The position numbers were made by a program, and so were the translations under genes. A stretch of 64,000 nucleotides of DNA, taken from NCBI GenBank assembly GCA_012932295.1, contig JAAONU010000004.1, forward strand, positions 7,759,030 to 7,823,029, read 5' to 3'. Shown in pieces: positions 1-11,544 of the stretch (position 1 is the first letter of the stretch; each line of letters starts with the position of its first letter). This DNA is from Cyclina sinensis (Eukaryota; Mollusca; Bivalvia; Venerida; Veneridae). Below the pieces are notes generated by a model that was given only the letters and a program-made list of their open reading frames with translations, was not told the origin of the DNA and made no database searches.

Positions 1-930
1 TTGGAGATTGTCTGCACTTTTTTTGTGCGGAGTAACCAAAGTACGCATTAACTGATTTGGGGCTAACCATGGGGAATTTATTGAAGGCCCTGATTAAAAA
101 TATCGTAAAAAAAACCCATTTTTGACGTGTTGGCATAAAATAAAAAGAAAATTTGTTTGTTTTTTAGTGGAAGATGGGGCTCTAGCACTGAATTTGATGA
201 TTTTTGGTATATTTAAGTACAGCCAAGCAAAAACTGTCAAGTACCAAGTACTTCACAAAACAGTTTATTGTTCGGCAAGTAATCAAATACCCTTATTCTA
301 CATTCAGTGCAAAAGCTACGTGTATTCGACCACATGTCATGTAAGTATAGTATAGTCAGTATTCACTTTTGGCAGTAAGTAAAGTCAAACTTTCGACTAT
401 CCGGTTTTATGAACAGTTTCACTAGCTCGAAATATGGCAAATAGTTCACTAAGTTCATGTTTACAACCAACCGATTCATAACGCTAAAATCCTCCTAATT
501 CCATGAATCCAGTTAAATTAGTCACAGAACTTCAAATAACATTAAACATTGACATTTAACAGATTTTAATTTTCCATCGCTTCACTTTTTTCAACATGGC
601 GGCCGATATATTTTTTTTTTTTTATGAATGAACATGCTTAAATTAATTCGCCGAATATAATTTTTTTAAAAAGGTTTAAAACGATATAAAAACTGCTGCT
701 TAATCAAGTAAATACATGTAATACATTTTTTTACAATGACAATGATGGTGTTAAATTAATCCGTGTGGTAATTCTTGACGGACACTTTTCTTTAGCGTAT
801 ATGTAAATGTAAAATTCAAATTTGAGGCAACCAGTGGGGGGAAATATGCAAATAAAACCCGGAAAGAGCATTTACTTCGGTAAAAAAAAAAACGAAAAAG
901 CATAAAATAAAAAGAAAATTTGTGTTTATT
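1..930. other. AT-rich non-coding stretch, probably intron 11 of transporter copy A
   Basis: No exon-like segment was recognised on either strand; in particular nothing matches the terminal transporter exon of copy B. The segment near 148-176 resembles the reverse complement of 1178-1200, suggesting an older arm of the fold-back element that follows. The words cataaaataaaaagaaaatttg recur at about 133 and 900. Confidence 0.5.
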
Positions 931-1057
931 CTGTGTAAGATTGAATTTTATTTCATCTCGTGAGCATCAAAAACAGTATTCTCACTCGTGGCTTCGCCAC
1001 TCGTGAAAATACTGTTTTTGATGCTCACTCGATGAAATAAAATTCAATCTTACACAG
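931..1057. repeat. Fold-back element, long near-perfect hairpin 1
   Basis: The arm starting CTGTGTAAGATTG at 931 returns as CAATCTTACACAG ending at 1057. The apex is GTGGC-TTC-GCCAC, flanked by imperfectly paired CTCGTG words. The arms pair for about 55 bp with few mismatches. The adjoining hairpin at 1077-1174 shares the arm base and apex but not the middle of the arms. Confidence 0.85.
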
Positions 1058-1076
1058 AAAAACACAAATATCCTCT

Positions 1077-1174
1077 ATTTATTTCATCTCGTGAACACCA
1101 TATGTTGATATTTTCACTCGTGGCTGCGCCACCCGTGAAAATATCACATATGGTGTTCACTCGATGAAATAAAT
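1077..1174. repeat. Fold-back element, hairpin 2
   Basis: Arms begin ATTTATTTCATCTCGTGA and end with GATGAAATAAAT. The apex again pairs GTGGC with GCCAC. The middle of the arm (AACACCATATG) differs from hairpin 1 (AGCATCAAAAACAG), but each is matched by its own partner arm. Confidence 0.85.
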
Positions 1175-1288
1175 TCTCATCTTCCACAAAAACAAACAAA
1201 TATCCTCTATCTCTCGTCCTTACATTTAATGTTTATTTCTGCCTGATTTTGTAACCTTTCCCCCCTATTTTAAAGTAAGTGATCTTAC

Positions 1289-4200
1289 CTGGTACAGTGT
1301 TGTCAAGAAAGCAAGCCAGTATAGTACCAATTAAGTTTGGATTGCCTAGCAACATCGACATAATTTTGTCAAACTGCTCGTGACCTTAGGAAATAACAAT
1401 ACCAGTATAGCAAAACAATGAAGCTTACTGAATTTTACCTTATTTGATTTAAAGTTACCAAGCTTATAATTTTCTTTATGTAAGTCTAACGAAAGTGCAT
1501 TACAACAAAGAAAGACTAAAATGATCAAAAGATCTACAAAAGAAACATTAATACTTATTCTGACAGTAAATAATTATTCCAAGAAAATACATGTAATACC
1601 GACTGGTGTTGATGAAATCAATTTCAACAAATATTTTTTTCTAAGTTAGGTTTATACCTGTTGAGATAGGCTTCTCTTCTTTCTGTGCCCATGTTGGTAC
1701 GGACAGCCCAATAAATATTGACAAACCAACGATTGCCATGTTTCTAGGAGAAGACATGTTTGTTACCTGCCAGAAGAAAAGAGTAAACTTAAATTAAAAA
1801 TTCCCTTGTCTAAAGAACGGATTTAGTTACTGTAAATCATTTACAGTCTCTACAATTATCTAGGTTTCCTATTTTCCAGAAGCAATTGTAACAAATTAAA
1901 TTGCCACATACATGTATTTGAAAATAAAAACAACTTTCATGTGTTATGGCCGTTATAAAGTTTTTTTTTTCCAGATTCAAAACCAATTTTGTCAAAGTTC
2001 CATTTACTTAAGTTTCATCGAACTTTAAATGCTGTAAATCTTACCTCAAGGTTCGATATGACAACGCCAAAGAATATTCCAAACATTACTACAATTGCTC
2101 CGCCCAAAACAGGATAGGGTAACGTGATGAAAACTGCAGAAAACTTGCCAAATACCCCAAATAAAATGTACAGAATACCAGTTCCTATGAATACCTGACG
2201 GCTTGCCACCTTTGAAGAAATGTACTAAACTCAATTTCAAGTCATGGAAAAGTGCTAGTAATATACAAATGTATGTATCTCAACAAAATATAGCATATAC
2301 TGATTCAAGCAGATATTTGACAAGAAAGTTAATGATAACTGTATGAAGTGTTTTAATTCAATAATCTTTTCACTAATTTGTGAAAAATTTAGTTATTTCA
2401 GATTTTTAGGAGACATTGCATGATTCAGAAAGAATCCCATTCCAGAGACACTCTTGGGTCTTAAACAAGTATCGGGACATGTGAAGTTGGTTAAACACCT
2501 CATTCTAAAGACAATAACTAGAGTAAATGGAGGAGTGGGAATCGTACTCGACACTTGTATTACAAGTCCCATGCGTGAAAACTGAGCAACAGACCTTTGT
2601 GCATTGTTATACCTTTGTAACCCCAATGGCTCCTATATTTCCTCCATACGTCGACGTGGCGTGACCACACCCCACAGTACCAGACAGGAAACTACAAACA
2701 CCCTCGATTAAAATCCCACGATTCACTGCATGTTTGGGCGGCGGTGGCACTCGACAAACCTTTGCGCATGCGTAATAATCACCTATTGAATCTAGGACAG
2801 ACATAAACGTCGCAATCATAAATGCAAGAAAAGCAGCACCACTAAAGCCAAAAGCGCCATATTGACCTGAAATATGAATTTTAACATACATACATTAGTT
2901 CTACTAATCCTAAAGGCGCCATATTGATCTGAATCATACAACTTAACACATTAGTCCTACTTATCCCAAAGGTAACATAACATAACTTGAAATATACAGT
3001 TATAACACAGCAAAGCGCCATATCGACCTTGAATATACAATCTAAACACTTTAGCCTCACTTAGTCGAACGGGCCATACTGACCTGAAATATACAATCTA
3101 AAGTAAAGCAAACGTGCCATATAGACCTGAAATATACAGTCTTAAGGTATGAAACTCTTAGTTTTCTTGGCTGTTTTTAACATTTTGCCCTAATATGTTT
3201 AATGTTTTTGTTAGAATCATTTCGCTTTACCTTTTCTGATAGTGTGGTAGCAATTGTATGCTATTATATATTCAGAATAGAAGTCAAAATAGGAGATTGT
3301 TTCACATATCCAAATATAAAAACTGTCTTAGTTTTTTTTTATAATATTTTGAGGGTTCGACACAACCAACCTGGATACGGCAGTGTTATCCAAGGGTTAT
3401 TTTCAATGACGTCAATACGTGCATCTGTTCGAGCTTTGTAACTATAGTGATCCGGGTCGTTAGGGATGACGTCATATCTAGTAAGGATACCACATATCAT
3501 CCAGTTGATCAAAATCGATATAAGTATCTGAAAGCAGGAAGTTAAGATATGTTTAACTGTATGCCTAGTTTTCCACAGATGCTCAGCACGTTGTCCCTTA
3601 AAATACCGGTTCCAGCAGACACACTAAAATAACAGAATTGGCATTTGTGTTACAACTTTTTTTCTTATAGTTCAAAGAGCTAAATACAAACAATCTATAA
3701 ATGGGGGACATTCTCTCTCTATTTAAGCTTATTTATCGTCGGTACCGGTTGCCCATATGACCGACGCCCCTGGAGAGATTAGTTATTTTATGTGGTGGGG
3801 GTAGTGCAAGATACAGAAAGCATCCCATTCCAGAGACACTCCTGGTTCTTTTACATGCTCAGTGTATAGCACTGATACATGGGACCTCGGTTTAAAGTCT
3901 CATCCGAAAGACTATTAGTAATGTTAGTGGAGGAGCGGGGGATCGAACTCGGGACCCCTGGTATACCAGTCCAGCGCGTTACCACTGGACCACATCCGCT
4001 CCCTGGGGAACATTAGTGGATTATCTACCATAAATACTCTTTGATATTGCATCGATCCTTCCATTTGGATTTATCTCTTTTCATCGTTTTTTTCTTGTTT
4101 GGTATTGTGATTTTTTAGCCTAATTATATGCAACAATGGTAGTCAGATTACACATTTAGTTTAGCAACATGTTTTGTTAACACCATTATGTTTTTTTTTG

Positions 4201-4246
<46 letters not shown>

Positions 4247-7200
4247 AAGACTATCAAAATGAAAAACAAGGATAAAATAAGAGGATTCCAACTGAAAGGA
4301 CCAATGTGCAATTTGGTCTACCTTTGATGTTATCTGATGTTGATGAGTATGAATTTAGACCCTCGTTAGAAGAATAGTTGTAGCACATAATGTAGATCTT
4401 ATTATTTTAGTATTTTTGAACCTGGCAAGTGAAACATGATCTTTAACACGCACGCGAAATAAAATCCATAAACTTACTGCTATAGCATGACTGTTTGCTT
4501 ACTAGCTGAAGTTTTTTATGATGCATGTAAACGTACTTAGCTCTTACGGACTTGAAAGTTCGAAGCAAAAAGAAGCCACTCATTGAAAAAGACCACCCAA
4601 AGCAGGGATTCGAACTCAGGTCATCCTGCATCAAAAACCAACACTTTAGAACACTAAGCCAAAGAATTCATTCCCTAAATCTGTTATCAGAGGATGTATT
4701 TGTACTATTTAATGCAGGTGTGCACTAACTTCCTTGCCCTTGTATGTTTCTCGGGCTAGTATTAAGATAGAATTAATATTCATGTTCTTTCGATTACATT
4801 TGAAAACTGACACCATTATCAACAGGACGTTATTATTATGCTTAGTTCGACTGGTATTTCTATTTGCAACATTTTACAAGTACTGTTACCACAGAAAGTA
4901 CCATTTAAAACATTTTTACTTAAATTTTTAGGTTTATAAACTATATTCATAAAAAGTCCAGGATGATGCAGAACCGCGTTTTACCCCAGCTTTATTCTGT
5001 TCATTTGTACATTGCCTGAGCTATTACAGTACAACAACGCGTTAGCAACTTTTGTGAACATTAACACTTTTAAAACAAAATATGAAAAATATCAGACTGG
5101 ACACACAAGAGAAGTTTTTATTTCTTAGAAACAGAGCAAAACAATAAATGACTCCTGGCTTTTTAGTTTACTATCAGTAAGTCCGAGGGACAGACAAAAC
5201 TCCCGCGCCCAAAAAACCCCACCGGACAAAAATACCTTGCAGTGATTTCATTTAGTGAACAACAATCCCTCCCGGACAAAAACCTCCCAGTGATTTTCAT
5301 TTAGTGGACGTAACTCTTCCCAGACAAAACCCTTCAAGTGATTTTCATTAATTGAACAAAACCCCAAGATTTGCAACTGTATATACATATGCAAAGAAGC
5401 GACAAATTCATGTCAGCCAAAAGACACTTACAGCAAACACTTGATGTAGAGGATAACGTATGACCCTGCAACCACCAGAGGGGGTCCAGATTGGTATAGG
5501 CATGTCATGCTTTCCCAAGTACAGAAACAAGATGACAGCTACAACAATAGTGCCTGAAGACAAATATTTTATGCGTGTTTGTATAATAATGTTTAAAGAC
5601 AATGCACATTTAAAACAACCAGACACTGTGCTACAATTTAGAACTGCAGTGTCTGACATATTTTAATTATGGAAGCGATAAGTCGCAAACAAAAAATGTC
5701 TTTCAATACATATAATTACATTGATAACGAAATAAAGGTCCTTATTGCTCTCAGTTTGATTTATATATAACATGTGCACGCATAACATACTCCTCAAAGA
5801 ATGTATACCCCTGTCTCGAAAAAAAAATGCATTCAACTACCTCTTTTCAAAGAAACGCGTTTTCACAGCCTTACAAGCCTTCACAAAGAGCAACTTACGA
5901 TATGGCGATTCCCCAGTTGACTTCAACAAATTTCAGAACGGGTTTGACAATAAATATGAAGATAAGAACTAGTGCAGGTACGATTGTCAGCGGTCCCACA
6001 AATCGCAGCAGGATTCCAACCAAACCTGTGAATCCTAGAAAGGCATGCACAACACCGGCTATCATTAAACTGCCTTGCATCTGAAATTAATAGAAAATAT
6101 ATACTTGTTTGTTCGGATTGAATCCGTTTTAAATCAATAGATGATTTAAAACAATTTAACAGCTGCCATTAATGTGAAAATTCATTCAGAAAAGCTGTAT
6201 TTCCATTGACGACTGGATATCGGTCTGACTGTCATTGTTTTCAAAATGGCTTAAGATGCACTGAATGAATTGGCTTTACGGGATTTTAAATGTTATTTTC
6301 ATTTTTCTTGTAAGTACTTTACATGCTAAACTTTTTTGATGATACAATGTTGTTGCATACTTTAAACACATCGCTGAACCATCTGACGATTATAAAATTA
6401 AAAACAAATGTACTCAAATTGCAGTTTTATGAATCGATTTATACCCACCTGATGGGACTACATTAGGATAATCGTCAGCAATCCGCTATATAATGTATGT
6501 TTTCATAGAATCCATCTTGAAATGTTGTTCCCGAGAAACTTGTTGATGGGTTTGAGGTTGATTATTGGTCTTAAATCTAGGTTAGTTGGTGACTAGAAAC
6601 AACGACTGTAGGTACATTGTCGGTCAGAGGTGCTTTCGCGAGTTTTGTTCTAGTAATCTTTTCTACTTCCTGCTAGAATTTTCCTTTTGGAACATTTTCT
6701 TTTCGAGCGCCATGGAAGTTCAGGTAATTTTGAGAAATTCGAGTTTGTACCTATGACGAACCGTATCCAGTACCCAACGGTCCTCTGTGAATTGTTTCCA
6801 ATGACTTAAAAAGAATCTTAGACGATCCCGCAACATGTATCTCTGGATGTAAACAAATCACAGTCATGTTGATTTGCTTTTGAGACATATAGTAGCTGAG
6901 TAGGTTTACAGGTGCTGCAGCGGTTTTTTTTTTTACTTTTTGTACTTTTGGTATGGTGAAAAATGTATGGCTTGTTAAAGAGTCTGGTCTTTGAAATCTT
7001 GACTGAGCAGAACTGTATTACTCAGGGTTTCTTCCAATAAGAACCAGGTGGTTTTCAATCTGTTTCAGATAATACTCTGAGAGTTCCTTTCTTTCAACTT
7101 TTTCTCGAGGCCAGATCAAAAAAGACTATATGGAAAGGGGAGTATGAACAGAAGGTCCTTAACATCCCTGACATCTTGTGGATCAGCGTCAGCCATCGCT

Positions 7201-10200
7201 GCTCTGCGATAAATCAAATCATGAAAGGCACACGACCGTGCCATCTGGTCAAGAGATTTTGTAGACAGAGCAAAAAATGTCCTCACACATAGAACTGCAC
7301 GGTCAATATTAACACTTCTCGCTTTGTAACACCGATAAAACGTTACTCAGTGATTGCTGCATGTAAGTGATGATAATCATCCCCATCCAGGCTGCATGTT
7401 GTCCTTGATATGCCAACTTTTCTGAAGACTTAAGAGACGGAGAATACAAAGACTGGGACTTAGAACAATCACTTTCATATTTCTTTACTAGTAAAGTTTC
7501 AGTCATGCTATCCAGAGAAAGGAACAGAAAAAAATATCTTCCGACGGCTTACTAACAGGGAAAGTTGTACGATAACTTTCTTTTTAAGCTGTAAGTGTAG
7601 AAGGATCAGAATACCTCCAGGAATCTTCTAACACCTTACTTTGGAACTGTCCGAAAGATTTCATCTTTTATCTGTATCTGCAGTCGTAACAGCATTTTAA
7701 CCAAACATTTCGGCCAGGACAGTGGCTGTTTATTTACTATATCTAGTTAACCTATCTGGGATGTACAATTCCTCGTCCTGTCAGATTCAACACTAACAAC
7801 AATATGTCTGTCAGAATCTTCCTAGTAGTCAAGCAAAACTCGACGCTGACCAGGTTGTAAAGACAAAACATGAGCGGGTCTACCACGTTGACTTCTTTAT
7901 CTAACGGTGGGAAGTGTGGCACAATTGGTCTACATTCCCCAGAAGAGATGTGTTCCATAATCTGAGCATCCGGTCTCTGATCAACCTGTGTCACGGTTTC
8001 CGAAGCCTGAATAGACTTAGATTTGTACAATTTCTGCAAAAGTCTAATTTCGAGTCAGTAGAACACATTTTACATTGTAAAGACGAGAGTTCTTGACCCA
8101 AAAGTGTCCATGTGCACTTGGTGTTCGTAATTTTGACGAATCAGCTTGTGAAACGCTTGACATATGGGAGGTAATAGACCTCGCATCCTCCTCTAAATCT
8201 GACATAGCGATGCAATAAAAAATAAACATAAATACAGAAGATCAATTCTTCCAAAAGTTTCTCCAAAAACATAGAAAAACGCATGCGATGTTGACATTTT
8301 GCTCGCAAGAAATAAACTGGAGTATTGGGGTTTACAATGTGCGTCTACAGTGGTGCAGTCATTAGGCCGCTACGGAGAATTATCCTAATGTAGTCCTATC
8401 AGGTAAATATAAATAATGAAAATATTATTACGCATACTGATTTTAAAAAAGAATTAAAAAAGAACTCACTGCACGGACGTTGTTAAGTATTTTCTCCATT
8501 GGAAAACCTCTTACAGTTGAATTTTCTGTCCCGTTGAAGTAAGATCTCGCCGCTTAAATTAATGTACAGATAAAATGTTTCACTCACAGAATATAAGAAC
8601 ACGAAACAGAAAAGTGAAAAGTGAAACAAAACACTGTGCACCCTTGTAGCGACTGTTTCCATCTATGTCTCTGTTATATATGTCTCTGGTATATCAAACC
8701 TCTCATTGCACTTAATTTCCCTTCTTTGAAGCATGTCTATGATTTCCCTCTCATTAAAGTGTATCAGACTCAAAGGAGTGATTATTTCCGTGACGTTAAT
8801 GAATATCAGAATCAATGCAGCGCTTGCTACCTTTTCGTAAAAGGTATGTTACCAATAATTTAGTCTATCAGAGCGCATAATGGCGACTAGAAAAGGTTCC
8901 CAGAAGCTGTTTCTCCACGCAACGATTACCTCCCTTACATTATAAGTAAATCAAATTTCACGTAGCCATTGTTTGTTTTGTGATAAAGTTTATCAAATGT
9001 CACAGGACTAATATATACTCAATACTTCTAGGTTACTTAAGTGGTTACTTATATACTATCACCAGCCCGGGTAGCTCAGCTGGTAGAGCACCTGACTTCC
9101 AAGCGCGGGATGGCGGGTTCGCGTCCCACTCTTGGTAAATGATTATTCTGACCCAGCGACATTGGCGCCGGACGTGATCTGTGACTGTTACATTGCTACG
9201 CACGTGCTCCCAATATAAATCTCTATGTCTGTGAATTCTGTGAGGAACGAATTCTTATAGAGCAGGGGAGAATGTCACAGGAATAATATAGGTGATATGG
9301 TTACTTACCTTAAAACTCTAAGCAGCGATTACTTTCTTTCCGAAAAAGGAGAGGAGATCACTGCTAATAAGATTAATTTGGCTTAGTTCCTTTTTTAACC
9401 AGACACCGTACCATAAGATGATGTCTTGCACTTTTAAAAGATTTTAACATTGCCAAAAAAATATAACGTGTGTGTGTGAGCGTATGTGTGTGTGTGTTTC
9501 AACACCTCAAAAATTAGAGAGCTGGCAAAAAATATATAAAATATAGAAAATATATACCAGCGGCAAAAAGAAACGCAGTAGGTTTTCTGTGGTTCCTAAA
9601 TATATATTTTTTTAAAGAGATTTGTTTTAGTATTTTGCATTTGATAATAGCATACATATATTTTTATTTTTGTACTTTATGCAGTTATTATGGGTACTGC
9701 TGACTTAGAACACAGTTCTGTGATAAAAATCAATTCCTTGCGCTATTTCATGTCATAGTTGATCTTATATGTAAACACCGTTTATGGCAACACACAGAAA
9801 AAAAAACTTTTTTAAGAATTTGAAATGGAGACAGATATGAATAATCCCAGTACTAGTAAAATAACCTGATTCTGACGAGCAGAAATCTCCATCGATATTG
9901 GCGACCAGTAATAACGGTATAATGTATGTCGACGAGGCCCCTTGGAACAATGGTAGTCTGAAATTTAAAAAAAAACCTATAAATTAAGATTTTCTTAACA
10001 CATACTTAAACTAGTGTGAATGGCGGTCGGATGAAATAAAGCGCTGTATTTTCTCTTATATTTCTATCAATCAGATCTTCAAAAATATTTGTCAGAAGAA
10101 GATATACATTTTGTAATATAAGGCGCAAATAAAGACAAACCATAATACGTTGCTCTGGCCTAGTAAAGAAGGATATTGATAAAACGTCTTACCTATACCA

Positions 10201-11276
10201 AGTAACAACGCAAGTAGACATGTCATGGTCTAAACCGATGCATTTTTCATGCGTATTTTTAAATCAGTGAAAGTCATGGACAGATCAAATATCTTTTTTC
10301 TTTCAGAGTACACAAATAAGTGACAGATTATGTGGTCATTTTGTGGACAGTAAAGGGTATTTTAACCATTTTGTAGGTAAAATGATCCAAAGTTAACCAA
10401 ACTGTAGCTATTATATTTGTATACAAAGGATTGAGTCTAAGTAATGAATAAACAAATACCTTGTTCCGAAGAGATTCATGGCTACTGTAGTGACTCCGCT
10501 CATAAACAATGTAGAACTTAGCAGTCTGGCCTTAAACACATTGTTTTCTGAAGCACAGACCGCTTCTGCTACAAGAAGGGAGACAATCAGTTGTCCTGAT
10601 AGTGACAGGAGCGCTTGCTGGAAGCAGATTTGAATGTTACAGGAGCGCTTGCTGAATTTGAACCATACAGGAACACTCTATAGAAACAGATTTTACTGTT
10701 ACAGGAGGCTGGAGCGCTTTGTGGAAATAGAAGGTAAAAGTAAATGGAGAACTCACTGTAAACAGATTTTGTAGTGACTAAAGAGTCCGTTCTGGAAACA
10801 GTGAACGTGAAAAGAATTCTCACTGTGAACAGACTATGTTTTCTGTCAAGTAATGTTTTCCAACTAATCATTTTCCGATGAAACAAACGAATCATGAAAA
10901 AAAGTGTGACAAATGACACATAAACATTTTAGTTACAAGAAATTAAGAAAAAAAGTTGTACTCTCGTTGATGAACTGTTTCTATAGCCGGGATGGCCAAA
11001 GTCTGAGTCCCGCTTTGCAAGTACTTGTACCTTTTCTGTGGCCACATAATTATAGTTGTTGGTATAACAATAAAACAAATACAATCTTACCTGTAAAGCA
11101 CATATTACAGTAATGTGTATAGGTGGTGTACTGTTTACTCCATAAATAAGATACTTTTCAGCTTTTTTCCCTGTAACAATTTCTACGAAAGGCTCCTTTG
11201 ACTCATCATTATTGTCATCAGCGCTATCAATGTCTACATGATTCTTTTCATGTCCGTTATGGTTGTCTGAAGACAT
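1289..11276 (-). CDS. SLC23A1-like: SLC23/NAT-family ascorbate-nucleobase transporter, copy A (3' end outside window, frameshifted)
   Basis: Eleven exons on the minus strand, in transcript order: 11276-11091, 10617-10460, 9957-9866, 8552-8470, 6080-5899, 5553-5432, 3527-3371, 2866-2613, 2209-2045, 1766-1658, 1384-1289. All have AG/GT borders, and all lengths match copy B except exon 6 (122 versus 121 nt). Recognised by the family block SIGDYYAC...PPPPKHAVNRG in exon 8, followed by NIGAIGVTK, and by RLPLFQG across exons 2/3 and DNTVPG at the end of exon 11. The start ATG (11276) opens a hydrophilic, Asp/Lys-rich N-terminus, as in copy B. Known family role: multi-pass plasma-membrane importer of ascorbate or nucleobases. 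Oddities: the extra G at exon 6 shifts the frame and gives a stop about 15 codons later (about 249 aa), and the terminal exon corresponding to 17405-17616 of copy B was not found at 1-1288. It may be a recent pseudogene, or the extra base may be an assembly error. Family call is firm; substrate is unknown. Confidence 0.88.
2395..2607 (-). mobile_element. tRNA-derived SINE, intron 8 of transporter copy A
   Basis: Shares the blocks CCCATTCCAGAGACACTCxTGG and GGAGGAGTGGGxATCGxACTCG with the fuller copy at 3742-4012. It ends right beside exon 8. A decayed copy sits at the same place in copy B (19440-19617), so it predates the gene duplication. Confidence 0.7.
2900..3150 (-). repeat. Minisatellite of exon 8 acceptor-edge copies, intron 7 of copy A
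   Basis: About five degenerate units of 40-60 bp (near 2911, 2968, 3011, 3068, 3109), each resembling the plus-strand word GGCGCCATATTGACCTGAAATATAC. That word is the reverse complement of the exon 8 splice acceptor plus its first codons (TATTTCAG then GTCAATATGGCGC). Several units keep the acceptor AG. The same kind of array precedes exon 8 of copy B. Confidence 0.8.
3742..4012 (-). mobile_element. tRNA-derived SINE, most complete copy
   Basis: On the minus strand the 5' head reads GGAGCGGATGTGGTCCAGTGG (A-box-like) and GAGTTCGATCCCC (B box), a tRNA-like Pol III promoter. The body runs to TCGGTACCGGTTGCCCATATG at the plus-strand left end. Partial copies are at 2395, 19440, 46545 and 62947, on both strands, as expected of a dispersed SINE. 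It lies in intron 6 of transporter copy A. Confidence 0.8.
4204..4243. repeat. (TA)n microsatellite
   Basis: About 20 uninterrupted TA dinucleotides, following a run of T, in intron 6 of transporter copy A. Confidence 0.97.
4580..4670 (-). mobile_element. Degenerate tRNA-like segment (SINE head)
   Basis: The minus strand reads TGGCTTAGTGTTC (A-box-like) then, about 45 nt later, GAGTTCGAATCCCTGC (near-perfect B box). The anticodon arm and acceptor stem do not pair convincingly, so it is read as a tRNA-derived repeat rather than a tRNA gene. Confidence 0.5.
5432..5553 (-). pseudogene. Frameshifted exon 6 of transporter copy A
   Basis: Copy B has the acceptor ttcag followed directly by CACTGTTG (exon from 21838). 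Copy A has ttcag then an additional G before CACTATTG. Exon 5 ends with two bases of a codon in both genes, so copy B gives 2+121 nt (in frame) and copy A 2+122 nt (+1). In the shifted frame a TGA follows within about 15 codons, whereas the unshifted frame stays open to the donor and encodes the same peptide as copy B. No alternative AG that restores frame is obvious nearby. Either a genuine inactivating indel or a single-base sequencing error. Confidence 0.8.
6448..8403 (-). mobile_element. 2 kb DNA element with 25-bp terminal inverted repeats, intron 4 of copy A
   Basis: Left end CCTGATGGGACTACATTAGG (6448-6472) matches the reverse complement of the right end (8379-8403) with one mismatch in 25. 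Copy B has a 336-bp intron 4 with no such insert, so the copy A intron (2389 bp) grew by this insertion. Inside, the minus strand has fragmentary open frames of an unrecognised protein: about 8229-8044 (starting MSDLEEDARSITSHMS within the frame), 8039-7752 and 7506-7309. They lie in coding order, as if from one broken reading frame. No transposase motif was recognised. Confidence 0.72.
9017..9276 (+). mobile_element. tRNA-derived SINE with target-site duplication, intron 3 of copy A
   Basis: A tRNA-like block at 9064-9137 has GCCCGGGTAGCTCAGCTGG (acceptor plus A box) and GCGGGTTCGCGTCCC (B box). The D stem pairs (GCTC/GAGC) but the 3' acceptor strand is absent. The words TGTCACAGGACTAATATA before and TGTCACAGGAATAATATA after look like an 18-bp target duplication. 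Copy B lacks it. Confidence 0.62.
9462..9503. repeat. Imperfect (GT)n microsatellite
   Basis: GT repeats interrupted by GAGCGTAT, in intron 3 of transporter copy A. Confidence 0.85.
10618..10800 (-). repeat. Short array of exon 2 acceptor-edge copies, intron 1 of copy A
   Basis: Degenerate repeats of ACAGGAGCGCTTGCTG and following bases, i.e. the exon 2 start plus its acceptor region read on the plus strand. At least three recognisable units. It expanded to about nine units in copy B (25981-26320). Confidence 0.65.
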
Positions 11277-11544
11277 TTTTATTCTTTTCCGCTCAAATTT
11301 AATAATAATTTGAAAAGTTAAGAAAACTCATATATGTAATCTCATAATATTCAATTTGACAGTGTTCCAGTAGAGATAAATATGAAATTCAAAGATAATA
11401 GAAGAAGCATGATAGATCTAGTGGTACTGCATTACTGCGAAATAAACTTCAGATATGATTATATTTATAACCCATACGATATTCGTAGTCACGCTATAAG
11501 TTACAATATTTTTTGTTCGGACATGCATGTACATGGCAGATTCA

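Noticed and set aside
5460..5666. 68-codon plus-strand ORF
   Set aside because: Antisense shadow of transporter exon 6.
9064..9137. Functional tRNA gene
   Set aside because: A and B boxes and the D stem are present, but the acceptor stem has no 3' partner and the anticodon stem does not pair; flanking target-like repeats fit a SINE.
10587..10919. 110-codon minus-strand ORF near exon 2 of copy A
   Set aside because: It runs through intron 1 in another frame than the exon; the exon 2 splice-defined frame explains the locus.
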